Source: CAVZXS01 sp963779325 (GTDB lineage Bacteria > Bacteroidota > Bacteroidia > Chitinophagales > Chitinophagaceae). From it: a stretch of 64,000 nucleotides of DNA. The translations under genes and the position numbers were made by a program. The DNA lies in the NCBI GenBank assembly GCA_963779325.1, contig CAVZXS010000002.1, positions 372,001 to 436,000 of the forward strand, written 5' to 3'. The stretch's first letter is position 1, and every line of letters begins with the position of its first letter. Below are positions 1 to 9,122 of the stretch, piece after piece. The notes beneath the pieces were generated by a model that saw only the letters and a list, made by a program, of their open reading frames with translations, was not told where the DNA came from and searched no databases.

Positions 1-375
1 GGACTTTTTGAAAGTCCGGATTACGATCTATCGATTAAATGGGGGATAGGTAACACTATCATGCTATCAAAAACAAAAGATGTTTCAGGCTGGGTAAAAG
101 ATCAGCTTTTGAATAAACCTTATTCTTTGGAAAGAACTTCATTATTTGATAATTTATTAAAAAAAGGGGTATTTAAGGATAAGCAGGAGTTAATCGGGTT
201 CTTGAAGAAAGTTTTTGATAAGTATAAAAATTACGACGAGTATTTAAAGATTTTTGAAAAAAATTCTACAAAGGAGGATGTAGAGTTTTTAAGAAAAAAA
301 GCCAAAGAAATTATTGAGTCGAAACTAAATAAAAAACTACTAAAAATGATAGAAAAGATATCTTCTAAAAAGTAA
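1..375 (+). CDS. C-terminal part of an unrecognised protein (5' end outside window)
   Basis: The frame is open from base 1 to the TAA at 373-375, so the ATG at 61 is probably internal and the gene starts left of the window. The visible 124 residues are Lys-rich and mostly helical in character, with a 'DVSGWVKDQLLNKPYSLE' stretch and a strongly basic tail (KKLLKMIEKISSKK). I do not recognise a family. No signal peptide or membrane segment is visible in this part. A gene that really starts at 61 (104 aa) is the alternative. It is followed by a decayed RHS region on the other strand, so it may be part of the same accessory patch. Confidence 0.6.
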   Translation, partial: GLFESPDYDLSIKWGIGNTIMLSKTKDVSGWVKDQLLNKPYSLERTSLFDNLLKKGVFKDKQELIGFLKKVFDKYKNYDEYLKIFEKNSTKEDVEFLRKKAKEIIESKLNKKLLKMIEKISSKK

Positions 376-513
376 AGCTTTTTAAAAAACTATCTTTTTT
401 GTAGTAGCAAAAACCTCAATCGTTTCTTAAGGTAATGTGTAATCTGTTCTAAGATTAGGTAGATCATATTTCGCTTGCGTAAAATTAATAAATACCGGTT
501 TATTTATTTGAAA

Positions 514-969
514 TTAGTTCTTTAACTGAGGAAAAAAAAGCACTACTTCATCAGTCCCTTTTTCATTTAACATAACAGAATATATAAATCTGTAGTTCTT
601 GCTCCAATGAAAAACATCTTTATTTTCAAATTTATAAAGACGGCTGTTTTCTATAATTTCTATCCTGCAATGTGTTAATTCATTTTCTTGCATTTGAGAC
701 AAACCACTAACCGGTGTATTGGAAAAGTTGCCTGCAAAAGCAACTTTTCCTCCAACGTAAAGGATCATTTTACTATCCGGATGGAAGCTGTATGGATTAT
801 TTACCAATCGAAATAGTATGGTATCTCCGATAGTTTTTTGATTTCGGACTTTCTCAATCTAATGTTTGGTATTAACAGAAAACTGGCTGATTCTTTTTCT
901 TGACCCGCTTTTGCATGAAAAAACAGTATCATAAGAAAGGGAATCAATAATTTGGGGCAGCGGGCCGCA
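514..969 (-). pseudogene. remnant of a small exported or immunity-like gene downstream of the RHS remnant
   Basis: Reading the minus strand after the RHS stop (970-972) in the same frame gives a plausible protein beginning near 'PQIIDSLSYDTVFSCKSG'. It is interrupted by TAG at 859-861 and then runs open through 'IEKVRNQKTIGDTILFRLVNN' style sequence to TAA at 514-516. The downstream 97-codon piece begins only with a TTG, and no ATG with a leader exists upstream. The residue composition on both sides of the TAG looks like one protein. Genes directly after RHS or polymorphic toxins are often immunity genes; that role is inference from position only. The family is not recognised. Confidence 0.5.
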
Positions 970-1878
970 TTAACCGCTTGTTTTAGGTACCCTTTTATCA
1001 AAGGACCATCTTTGCGAAGGTGTTTGTGTCCCATTTTTATATCCTACTTTTGGCAAATTTTTACTACCATCCGGATGAAATCCATTAATATTTCTGTCCA
1101 GTTTGCGTCCCAATGACTCACCTTTATTTATATCTGAATAGTCGCTACGGCCCTCATAGCCGGTAACATTTGTTTTTGTTTTAATAGCAATTTTAGCTGC
1201 GAGCGAAGTCCAAAGATCTTTTTTATCTCTGTCCGTTGGCGTAGCCGGATTACAGGTATACAAATCTATGGAACAAGAATTATTATTAAATGCGTCCGCA
1301 TTCAATTTTTCAGCATCGTCCATTCCGTAAGAGAATTTCTCTTTTTCCTCAGCAGTCTGATTATAACCGAATTCCATAGACCCGACCAACCCATGACCAA
1401 AAACCGAAACATCCGTTATGAGATCAGCTTTTCTTTCTGCAGATACAGCCTCAACTTTTTCGCCATCCTGCTTAGGTTGTTCTGCGGGACCTGCCGCAAG
1501 CAGTGTAGTTTTTTTATTCAAATAAACATTAAGCTGCTCTGCTGAATTAGCATAAACTACTGTTACACCATATCTTTTTACTGCTGCTTAAAACTTGCGC
1601 TTATCTCTTGCTGAATAACCTACATTCATAATAACCCAAGTTACTTGTTCAGTTCCGGCTTTTGCTTTATAAGCTCTTAACTGCTTTATTGCAGGCTCGA
1701 CAAAATTATACTTATACCTGGTACTGCTTGAAAATTCTCCACCCGTTACTACTATCTTCTCCCTGCCATCGGGGTCAATATGAAGAAGAAGAAGCGGAGA
1801 GTTGCTTACAAAGCAGTATGGTGATTCATAAGGATGCTTTCCTGACAAAGGATCTTTACTTAAGTTCGTTCTGAGTCT
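970..1878 (-). pseudogene. decayed C-terminal end of an RHS-repeat protein with a caspase-like (clan CD-type) His/Cys toxin domain
   Basis: The frame opens after a TGA at 1879-1881. It starts with the hallmark RHS-core ending (DPL..K.P..SPY.FVSN.PL...IDPDGRE, coded from about 1854 down), so the long repeat body is missing. TAA at 1588-1590 splits the frame, but the same frame continues with 'AAVKRYGVTVVYANSAEQLN' to a stop at 970. The variable tail has a hydrophobic strand ending in 'VFGHGLVG' and another ending in 'IDLYTCN' (His at codon 43 and Cys at codon 90, counting from the TTG at 1521), followed by 'VTGYEGRSDY'. The HG...C order resembles clan CD (caspase/DUF4347-like) peptidases; this is motif-level recognition only. 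With no RHS body and an internal stop, it is best read as a relic. Confidence 0.7.
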
Positions 1879-2645
1879 TCAAAATAATCTACAATAAAAA
1901 GGCGGCTGTCAGCACGGGGGCTGCACCGCATAGGCAATGCGGGCAGGCGACCCCACTGTGCCTAATGTTCCTTTCTTCCCTGACGAGTCTCCTCCGGGTT
2001 TAAAGTGGATTCAACTTAAGATGATTAAGAGAGGTTCCATCGCGTTACTCATACTTTTACTCCCGATAAACAAAATCACAATAATCTTTTTCTTCAAACA
2101 ACTGTTGCCTGCTATTAAACAGAAGCAGCAAAGAAAGAGTAAATAGTTTTATTACTATTGATAATGCAGAAAATACGAAGCAATAAAACCCGGTTTTACT
2201 GTTATTCACATAGTATATAAAGGTTTAGTTTACAACTCTTAACTAAGCTCAGTACGTATAAAAGATAAGACTTATGGAAAAATAATTACCAACTCTTTAA
2301 TCATTATGACAGCCGCATACTATATTTGAATTCTGCTTTTTTATAAGCTAATACCAAATTGATTTATAATTTAGTCCGAAAAGAAGTTGGTATAATACCG
2401 AGAGCGGGAAAGAATATCATCCTGTACGGGATTACACCGCGATTCGGTATAACTGATTCGACACCCTCTGTTAAAAAAAATAATCCCTCCTGCACAGTTT
2501 CCAACCTGTAAAAAACCTTAAGCGAGTAACCTTGTTATTTTAGATGATTGAGTTATTACCGACATGCAGGGATAGTGGTACTGATTTTTTTGATGTTGAT
2601 ATTCCTTCCATCGGCGGAGAAGTTTGTAATCTATGAACTCACTAT
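1879..2645. other. about 770 bp without a convincing gene
   Basis: Lies between the RHS remnant and the OmpA-like gene. It contains a GC-richer patch around 1900-2010 and then AT-rich DNA. Short open frames here (for example 1937-2146) have no start context, no family resemblance and no codon pattern like the neighbours. No tRNA, palindrome with a T-tract or recognisable transposase fragment was seen. It probably includes eroded sequence from the lost RHS body. Confidence 0.5.
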
Positions 2646-3359
2646 ATGAGTAAAAGAAAACGCCTATTGCTTCTTTTATTATCAGGCTGGTTGATTTTTT
2701 GCGTAGTATGGTTTTTTAGTATTTACCAAAAAGACGAAAAAAAATCAACTAAAGGAATTCCTCCGGTAAATGAATCGCCGCGGGTACTTGCAATGACTTC
2801 CGAACCTGCGGATGCCGCCGGCAGTATGGATATACCTGCTGTGCCGACCGATTCCGCCTCCAAAACATCTGCGGGAAAAACAATAAGCGACAGCTTACCT
2901 TATGCTGCAACCGGTAATGCGGATACATCGTTTGTTGGTACAAGTGATCTTGATACTTCACAAGTGACAAAAGAAACTGAAAAGAATAAAATTGCATTGC
3001 CTGCCGCTGTTAACTCCGAAAATAAAAAATTAAGTATTTACTATTTCTATCATAATTCCGATAAGAAAATAAAAAATTTCTCTTATCGCCTGGCCCGGGA
3101 AATACAGCAGTCTACCGCATCACCCGATGCAAAGATTACCATTACAGGACATACTGATTATATTGGCTCTGTCGAATACAATTATAATTTGGGTTTGCAG
3201 CGTGCCGAAAGAGTGAAACAGCTTTTAATAAAGAAGGGTATAGCGCCTGAGCGCATAGTGGTTTTGTCAAAAGGAGAAGAGCAACCGATAGCAAATAACG
3301 GAAGTGCGGGTGGCAGGGCTAAAAATCGTCGTGTGGAAATTAACATTACTTATTCCTAA
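2646..3359 (+). CDS. OmpA-family protein anchored by an N-terminal membrane segment
   Basis: Predicted 237-aa envelope protein. Residues about 7-27 form a hydrophobic signal-anchor after a basic start (MSKRKR), residues 30-125 are a low-complexity Ser/Thr/Ala-rich linker, and residues about 128-237 are an OmpA C-terminal (peptidoglycan-binding) domain. The signature is visible: TGHTD at 167-171, the helix with R186/R189, and the closing NRRVEI at 227-232. Such domains bind diaminopimelate in peptidoglycan and tether membrane proteins to the wall. Here the anchor appears to be the inner membrane, as in MotB-like proteins. The next gene starts 20 bp downstream, so the pair is probably co-transcribed. 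The specific partner or role is unknown. Confidence 0.85.
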   Translation: MSKRKRLLLLLLSGWLIFCVVWFFSIYQKDEKKSTKGIPPVNESPRVLAMTSEPADAAGSMDIPAVPTDSASKTSAGKTISDSLPYAATGNADTSFVGTSDLDTSQVTKETEKNKIALPAAVNSENKKLSIYYFYHNSDKKIKNFSYRLAREIQQSTASPDAKITITGHTDYIGSVEYNYNLGLQRAERVKQLLIKKGIAPERIVVLSKGEEQPIANNGSAGGRAKNRRVEINITYS

Positions 3360-3379
3360 ATCTATAAACACATCATTAC

Positions 3380-4714
3380 ATGGAACATCAATTTACTTTT
3401 GCAGAAATTAACGCTTCGTTTCTTTCGTCGCATATGATGGAGCTGGTTATTATGCTTACCGGCACCATTTTGCTCAGTTTCGTTACGGCCCTTTTATTTT
3501 TCAAAAACCCTTCCGTAGAAAAAAAATTGGCAACCCTGGAAGTAAACGGTACCGAAGCTTCACTTCCGGAACATGCAGTTTATTTCAACGAAGGAAGAAT
3601 TAATTCAGAGAATATAACTGAGCAAACACTTTTAAGTGAAAAAGAAAGACCGGGAAACGAACTTTATTTTCGATCCGATGCACAATTACAGGAAGGCTAT
3701 GCTGAAACTGATCTGCGGAGTGAGCCGGAAGAGGACTTACAGGTAAAGCAATTGAAGCAGCAGTCTATTTGGGTAAGAGAACAGTCAGAAGACTTTACCA
3801 TTGAACGCCAATTGCGGGAAACTGTAAACCACCGGGAAGAGAGTACAGCGACTTTTCAAAAAGAAAAAGAACAACTTTCGGTTGAACCGAAAGAGTACGA
3901 CGGGGAAAATGCCGCAGTACCGAATAACAATGAAATATCATTGGTAGCTGCAGAAGTAACGGAAGAGGTAAAGATAGCGGTTACGGATAAGAAAACATTT
4001 ACGGCTCAATTAAAGGAGCTGGAACAGAAAAAAGAAAAGCAGGCTTATACAGTAGTGTTACTTCCAAAAAAAGAAGCAACTGTACCGGAAGCAGTTGTAG
4101 AGGATATAAGTTTAAATGAAGGAAGCATAGAGCCGGTGAAGAACGAAGTGCCCGTTAATTTGTTGGAAGAGAAATTCCAATTGCTGCAAAAAGAACGCAA
4201 TGACATGATGGGGCAGATTTACCAATTGGAGAACCGATTAAAAATCACTTATCTCACGTCGCTAAGTAAAGTAGACCTCGAGGAGGAAGAGGAGAATCCT
4301 ATTAAGCGGCTCACCTTATATATAAGTATGTTAGAAGGAGAAAAGCAGGGACTGAACAACAGGATTGCCGATCTGTCTAAGAAATTGAGCCTGGCGGAAG
4401 CGGGTGCAGCGCAAATCCAGGCTAAAGAAAATGAACTGGCATATGTAAAATCCCGCCTGGCAGCATTGGAAAAAGATAAACGTGATGTGCAAAGTCAATC
4501 GGGCGAATGGGAGGTAATGTATAAAAAACTGTATGAAAAAACACATTACTTATTATCTGCCAAAGACACGGAGTTGGAGCAGTTGAAAACCAATATCAGC
4601 TATTTAGAAAAAGATAAAACGAGGTTGCTGGAACGCATCAAAGACATGGAGAATGAATTGCGGAGTACGGTATTTAATTACAAAGGACGAAATCCGCTGG
4701 CATTTAATTTATAA
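3380..4714 (+). CDS. membrane-anchored coiled-coil protein
   Basis: A 444-aa protein with one membrane segment near residues 19-41 (MELVIMLTGTILLSFVTALLFF). An acidic, low-complexity middle (about 45-260, rich in Glu/Lys) follows, then a long heptad-rich coiled coil (about 262-430, e.g. LLEEKFQLLQKERNDMM and the Lys/Glu/Leu repeats after it). No enzymatic motif is seen. It follows the OmpA-like gene by 20 bp and is followed by a strong hairpin terminator at 4793-4822, so the two form a bicistron. A structural or spacer role in the cell envelope, working with the OmpA-like partner, is inferred from topology and gene order. No named family is recognised. Confidence 0.8.
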   Translation: MEHQFTFAEINASFLSSHMMELVIMLTGTILLSFVTALLFFKNPSVEKKLATLEVNGTEASLPEHAVYFNEGRINSENITEQTLLSEKERPGNELYFRSDAQLQEGYAETDLRSEPEEDLQVKQLKQQSIWVREQSEDFTIERQLRETVNHREESTATFQKEKEQLSVEPKEYDGENAAVPNNNEISLVAAEVTEEVKIAVTDKKTFTAQLKELEQKKEKQAYTVVLLPKKEATVPEAVVEDISLNEGSIEPVKNEVPVNLLEEKFQLLQKERNDMMGQIYQLENRLKITYLTSLSKVDLEEEEENPIKRLTLYISMLEGEKQGLNNRIADLSKKLSLAEAGAAQIQAKENELAYVKSRLAALEKDKRDVQSQSGEWEVMYKKLYEKTHYLLSAKDTELEQLKTNISYLEKDKTRLLERIKDMENELRSTVFNYKGRNPLAFNL

Positions 4715-4792
4715 AAAATTTTGCGGCGCAATATCCTGTTTACAAATTTGAATCCAACAACTATGTAAAAACATGGCTTTAATTTTACGAAT

Positions 4793-4822
4793 CCCCGTTA
4801 CAGTTTTGTGGCGGGGTTTTTC
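4793..4822 (+). terminator. rho-independent terminator of the OmpA-like/coiled-coil operon
   Basis: A 10-bp stem (CCCCGTTACA pairing with TGTGGCGGGG through two G-T pairs), a 4-nt loop and a following TTTTTC tract. It sits about 80 bp after the stop of the coiled-coil gene. Confidence 0.75.
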
Positions 4823-4896
4823 GTAGCTTAAATGTAAAGCGGTATTAAAATTTATCGATTACACATTTCTGGCTTCTCAGTACTCTTTAAATTCAG

Positions 4897-5997
4897 TTAG
4901 TTTACATCTTTGCCGGCCTTCAACTTGTCTATTATTGACTGCACATTGGTTTTATTTTGTGCGTCGGGTGCTAAATGCAACGCCATGTTAGCGTATTTCA
5001 ATGCACTTTTAAAATCGCCGTTTGCTGAATAACCTCTTGTCAGGCCCATGAGTGTTGTGAACTGATTGGGATTTTTTGCAAAGTTTGTTTTAAAAACTTC
5101 CAGCGCTTCTTTGTAAGATTTTAAGCCGAGCAATTGTCTGCCGTATTGATGAATCTCAAGTATACTGCCCAACGGCAATGCTTTTTTCATTACAGCATCG
5201 GCTTCAGCGGTACGCCCCAATTTTTTTAAAACTTGGGCTTTAGTACTCCATGCTAAAAAACTTCTGTCGCCGCCAAAAGAATTACCCGTGGCGCTGTCGC
5301 TCCATTGCAATGCTTGTTCAAGATTTACATTTTGCTGCACACACCATTGTGCTGCCTGATCCCAGCTCTCCCATACAAATCCTTTATCAGATCTAAGTTC
5401 GCGACGGAAAGATTCAAGCTGGTCTTTTATATAATCCACTTCAACTGTAAAAGGAATCATTAGCTTTTCCCATTGCAACGCTACAGTAGCTTTATTCTCT
5501 GTTTGATTCATGAATTCATATTTCAACCACTCTGTACTTTTATCTAAAGTAACAGGTTTTACTTTTATACGCAGTGCATCTTCTTTTTCATCATAGTAAT
5601 AGTGACCCCAAGACGAAGCATTTTTTGAGAAGATCAGTGTGCATTCATTCGGATCGTAAGCAATAAAAAAACCATATTTACCGGCAGGCAAAACTTGTCC
5701 TTCAATTTTTACACCTGTAGAAAATTCAATCGTTGTATTTTCATTGGCACCCGCACGCCAGGGTGCTGAACGACTGCTGCCAAAGCCCGGGTTGGTGAAT
5801 CCGACAGGAACAACCGGACCCCATACCTTGCCTTCCCGGCCTTTTACACCGGGTCTGTCGTAATTAATTTCCACTTTTGTTAACCCGATTTGTTCGGCCA
5901 CTTTTGCTTTTTTATTTCCTCCGCTTGGTAATGAAGTAAGCTGTGCGTTTACAGTAATGCCTGTCAGCAAGGCAACTGAAAAAAATATTCTTTTCAT
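4897..5997 (-). CDS. exported DUF2911 protein with C-terminal TPR
   Basis: 366 aa. A signal peptide occupies residues 1-18 (MKRIFFSVALLTGITVNAQ, cleavage after Ala-Gln). The DUF2911 domain follows (about 30-190), with the typical 'KVEINYDRPGVKGR..WG..VP.G..WRAGANE.T.I.FS' pattern and the 'AGKYGFFI' turn. Residues about 230-360 carry TPR-like helices (e.g. 'ALKYANMALHLAPDAQNK'). DUF2911 proteins are common in Bacteroidota and have no established reaction; the fold suggests an extracytoplasmic beta-sandwich binding module. It is a single gene, convergent with the coiled-coil gene, and 139 bp from the oxidoreductase stop upstream. The family assignment is firm; the function is unknown. Confidence 0.88.
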   Translation of the reverse strand: MKRIFFSVALLTGITVNAQLTSLPSGGNKKAKVAEQIGLTKVEINYDRPGVKGREGKVWGPVVPVGFTNPGFGSSRSAPWRAGANENTTIEFSTGVKIEGQVLPAGKYGFFIAYDPNECTLIFSKNASSWGHYYYDEKEDALRIKVKPVTLDKSTEWLKYEFMNQTENKATVALQWEKLMIPFTVEVDYIKDQLESFRRELRSDKGFVWESWDQAAQWCVQQNVNLEQALQWSDSATGNSFGGDRSFLAWSTKAQVLKKLGRTAEADAVMKKALPLGSILEIHQYGRQLLGLKSYKEALEVFKTNFAKNPNQFTTLMGLTRGYSANGDFKSALKYANMALHLAPDAQNKTNVQSIIDKLKAGKDVN

Positions 5998-6135
5998 GCT
6001 TAATAAGTTTTAACTACAAGCTATGTAAAGAATACAGTATGTAAAATTAAAATGGATGAATGCCTGATTACAACGATAAAGCGGGATAATGAATGATATA
6101 TGGTTTTATGTTTTACTTACGAAAGATGTTGCAAC

Positions 6136-7242
6136 TCAAATCATCTCTCTTTTGCCCGAAGCTATGCTGCGATAAATGGCTTCTATTACTTTCATATCTT
6201 TTAAACCCATTTCACCGGGTACCGTAGTATTGGTATTTTGTTTTATACATTGTGCAAAGGCGTCCATTTGCGCCGCCTGCTGATTAATTTGCGGAAATTT
6301 CATTTCACCTGCCGGTGTTTTACCTCCCATGCCGCCATATCGGTAAGCCTCCGTTAATTCAAATGTTCCTTTTTCGGCTTTTACTTTTAAATGATTTAAA
6401 TCCATATTGTAACTGGAAATCCCTTTGGCAATACATCCCGAAGGAAATTCTAATTCAAAATAAATTGTTTCATCTACTTCACTGAAAAGTTTGGGTCTTG
6501 TTTTTTCTTCTCTTGCCTTTACAGCTACCGGCTCTTTTCCCGTTGTGTATCGGGCTCCTTGTATGGCATATACGCCCATATCCATTAAACCGCCGCCGCC
6601 GGCCATATTTTTTTTCAATCGCCAATAGTTGGGGTCGGTATCATCACCAAATTGAAAACCATTACCGCAATCTATTTCCAATAATTTGCCATACAAGTTG
6701 TTTTGCCCAAGTCTCATCATTTCCCGGTTATAGGGTTCAAAATGCAGGCGGTAGCCGATTGAAAGTTTACGATTCGCATCTTTACAAGCCTTTATCATCT
6801 GTTCGCATTCTTTTACATTCATCGCCATTGGCTTTTCACATATTACATGTTTGCCGGCCTTGGCTGCACGAATGGTATATTCTTTATGCATGAAAATGGG
6901 CAGTACCACATAGACTATATCAATGTCCGGGTTCTTCGCTATTGTATCAAAATTTTGGTAATTGTAAATATTCTTTTCAGCAATATTGTATTTAGCACCC
7001 CAAACTTTTTCTTTGGACGGAGTACCGGTAACGATGCCGGCTAAGTAACAATGTTTTGTTTCTGATAAAGCCGGCGCTAATTGATATGTACTATAACTGC
7101 CAAGCCCTACTAATGCGATACCAAGCTTATTCTTCTTTTTGTTATTCGCATAACCTGCTAATGATGAAACGGCAGGTGATAAAGCGGCGGCACCGAGAGA
7201 AAGATTGCGGATAAAACGGCGGCGGGATTGATTGTTTTGCAT
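6136..7242 (-). CDS. Gfo/Idh/MocA-family oxidoreductase with TAT signal (GFOR-like)
   Basis: 368 aa. The N-terminus carries a twin-arginine motif (SRRRFIR at about 6-12) followed by a hydrophobic Ala-rich h-region, so export to the periplasm by the TAT route is predicted. The Rossmann domain starts near residue 40 with GIALVGLGSYS. The family's EKP motif (HVICEKPMAMN, about residues 133-143) carries the catalytic Lys environment, followed by the C-terminal beta-sheet dimer domain. Relatives such as glucose-fructose oxidoreductase keep NADP tightly bound and act on sugars in the periplasm; many Bacteroidota members are annotated only by fold. The substrate cannot be read from the sequence. It is transcribed alone, and the upstream region holds a hairpin repeat. 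Confidence 0.9.
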   Translation of the reverse strand: MQNNQSRRRFIRNLSLGAAALSPAVSSLAGYANNKKKNKLGIALVGLGSYSTYQLAPALSETKHCYLAGIVTGTPSKEKVWGAKYNIAEKNIYNYQNFDTIAKNPDIDIVYVVLPIFMHKEYTIRAAKAGKHVICEKPMAMNVKECEQMIKACKDANRKLSIGYRLHFEPYNREMMRLGQNNLYGKLLEIDCGNGFQFGDDTDPNYWRLKKNMAGGGGLMDMGVYAIQGARYTTGKEPVAVKAREEKTRPKLFSEVDETIYFELEFPSGCIAKGISSYNMDLNHLKVKAEKGTFELTEAYRYGGMGGKTPAGEMKFPQINQQAAQMDAFAQCIKQNTNTTVPGEMGLKDMKVIEAIYRSIASGKREMI

Positions 7243-7316
7243 AAAAAATGATTTTTAATATAGTTCTTAAATGCTGTTTAAGAATATTTTTGTGGATTTC
7301 TTTCCCTGCTTATTGT

Positions 7317-7336
7317 GGTTGGCGAGGACGCCAACC
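7317..7336. repeat. intergenic hairpin repeat
   Basis: Perfect 8-bp inverted repeat GGTTGGCG/CGCCAACC around AGGA. It is followed by GC-rich sequence with a second small hairpin (CCGATTTATCGG). No T-tract, so it looks like a dispersed palindromic repeat rather than a terminator. Confidence 0.5.
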
Positions 7337-7437
7337 ATAGCGAGCCGCCGCTGTTCTCCGATTTATCGGGGCTGCCAACAGCTACCTTAATAATTTAAAA
7401 CTATTTTTATTTTTTTTAGAAAGTACTATTTTTTAAT

Positions 7438-8160
7438 CTATTCAATCAACTGTCTTTTGTATAATTGAATTGTATTTTCAAAACCGAGATATAATGAATC
7501 GCAAATTAATGCATGACCGATGCTTACTTCATCCAGCCACGGAATATTTTGTTTGAAATATTTAAGATTTTGCATATCCAAATCGTGTCCTGCATTTGTG
7601 CCCAAGCCCAGTTCTTTGGCTTTTGCTGCTGCCTTTGCGTAGAGTTCAACAGCCTGTTGCTTATTGCCAGATGCATATTGTTTGGCATAACCTTCGGTAT
7701 ATAATTCAATTCTGTCTGTACCGGTTTGGGCGGCGGCAGCTACCATTTCAATTACCGGGTCGCAAAAAAGAGAAGTCCTGATTCCTGCTTTTTTAAATAC
7801 GGCAACAATATTTGTGTAAAAGTCTTTGTCTTTAATTGTATCACATCCGTGATCGGAGGTTAATTGTCCGAGTGCATCGGGTACGAGTGTTACTTGGTGC
7901 GGTTTTACGGCCAATACCAAATCAACAAACTTTTGCTCCGATGCATTACCCTCTATATTAAATTCTGTTGTAATTACTTTTTTTAACTCATACACATCTT
8001 TATAGCGTATATGCCTTTCGTCGGGCCGGGGATGAACGGTTATTCCGTCGGCGCCAAAGCGTTCGGCATCCATTGCCATTTTGATGAGATCAGGATTATT
8101 GCCGCCGCGGCTGTTGCGCAGCGTAGCAATTTTATTTATGTTGACTGAGAGTTTGGTCAT
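7438..8160 (-). CDS. pdxJ: pyridoxine 5'-phosphate synthase
   Basis: 240 aa, the usual PdxJ length. PdxJ condenses 1-deoxy-D-xylulose 5-phosphate with 3-amino-2-oxopropyl phosphate to make pyridoxine 5'-phosphate, the last ring-closing step of de novo vitamin B6 synthesis in the DXP-dependent pathway. It is a cytosolic TIM barrel. Recognisable motifs are the N-terminal LSVNINKIATLRNSRGG, GADGITVHPRPDERHI (about 36-51), the 'PHQVTLVPD' strand, and the C-terminal 'EVSIGHALICDSLYLG' segment. It begins at ATG 8160 with a TAAATTTG box only a few bases upstream, so the transcript may be nearly leaderless. No other B6 gene lies nearby. Confidence 0.96.
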   Translation of the reverse strand: MTKLSVNINKIATLRNSRGGNNPDLIKMAMDAERFGADGITVHPRPDERHIRYKDVYELKKVITTEFNIEGNASEQKFVDLVLAVKPHQVTLVPDALGQLTSDHGCDTIKDKDFYTNIVAVFKKAGIRTSLFCDPVIEMVAAAAQTGTDRIELYTEGYAKQYASGNKQQAVELYAKAAAKAKELGLGTNAGHDLDMQNLKYFKQNIPWLDEVSIGHALICDSLYLGFENTIQLYKRQLIE

Positions 8161-8164
8161 AGCA

Positions 8165-8172
8165 CAAATTTA
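8165..8172 (-). promoter_or_regulatory. possible -7 box (TAAATTTG) of pdxJ
   Basis: Matches the Bacteroidota TAnnTTTG consensus on the minus strand, 4 bp before the ATG. No clear -33 TTTG is seen, and the spacing would imply a leaderless or very short 5' UTR. Weak support. Confidence 0.3.
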
Positions 8173-8262
8173 GCGGAATTATTGTATGTGTTGATTGAGT
8201 TGAAAGTAGTACGTATTTTTTTAGCTGTTAGCTTTTAGCGTTCAGCATTAAGCCTTCTGCAT

Positions 8263-9055
8263 TTACAATTCTACCCAGGTATGATCGGCTAATAATTTTA
8301 CCGTGGCTGCAAATTTTTTAAAAGGACCTGCGCCTCCCCATTCTTTCGGCGCTACCAACGAGAGCATAAAGCTGTCATCATGTTTTTCGTATAAATAATA
8401 AATTTGCCCGATGTTGGGTTTGAAAGAAAGCTTGGCGCCGTAAATCATCATCGACAATTCTTTTCTTTTTTGTATTTCGTGCGCCTGTAACGCCAACAAT
8501 TCTATTTGTTTTCGTATCTGATCCAGCTGCATATTGGTTTGTTCTTCCATGGCGGTAAGTGCCTTGTGTTTTATCACGCCTTCTTCCGTCGGTCGTATTA
8601 CCGCGCCGCTTACCGAAGCAGAGTAGGGCAGTACACTCATTTGCTTATGATAAATTTCGCTGTTGGTATAGGAAGAACCGTCGGTACGAAAACCCTGCTG
8701 TGTAATTTTTAAATACCCGTTGGGCATTATTTCGTGCACTACGTGCAATACAACCTGCCCGTTTTTATAAAAATGAATTTCGAAACTGATGCTGTCAATA
8801 AAAGAAACCTGTACTTTGTCGGCAAGTTCAGTATCTGTAAATGTATTTAGATTCTCCATCGGCAATAATTTTATATTGCGATGCGAATGCTTGGTTTTCG
8901 AGTGTTACCCAATTATTGTAAACGATTAATTCTTTTTTATCGCCGCCGGCTGCTTCTATTTTATAAATACCGCTTTTGGGTCTTTCGCCCGATTCATAGA
9001 CTCCTTTCTCGGGAAATAATTGCCAGCTAGCTAAAAAATTATATGCTTGTATCAT
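8263..9055 (-). pseudogene. DUF2452-domain protein split by a +1 frameshift
   Basis: Two overlapping minus-strand frames make one protein. The first (ATG 9055 to TGA 8828) has 'LFPEKGVYESGERPKSGIYKI'-like sequence and ends in 'KIIADGESKYIYRY'. Skipping one base at about 8829-8835 joins it to 'ELADKVQVSFIDSISFEIHF' in the second frame, which runs to 8263. The joined product is about 264 aa. Its C-terminus (SFKPNIGQIYYLYE ... FMLSLVAPKEWG) is the DUF2452 pattern. The second frame alone would have to start at the ATG near 8859, inside codons that read naturally in the first frame. Either a one-base insertion or a consensus error is likely. The function of DUF2452 is unknown. Confidence 0.7.
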
Positions 9056-9122
9056 GGTGTGCCTTTGCAATAACGTTTATCGGCTGCAAAGGTTTTGTTT
9101 TTAAAGTAAATAATAAAGAAAG

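Noticed and set aside
801..1034. 77-codon minus-strand frame with ATG at 1034
   Set aside because: It overlaps the RHS tail frame in another phase; the RHS frame has the recognisable motifs, and this reading has no domain.
1937..2146. 69-codon plus-strand frame
   Set aside because: No start context, odd Pro/Lys-rich composition and no relatives recognisable; treated as noise in the gap.
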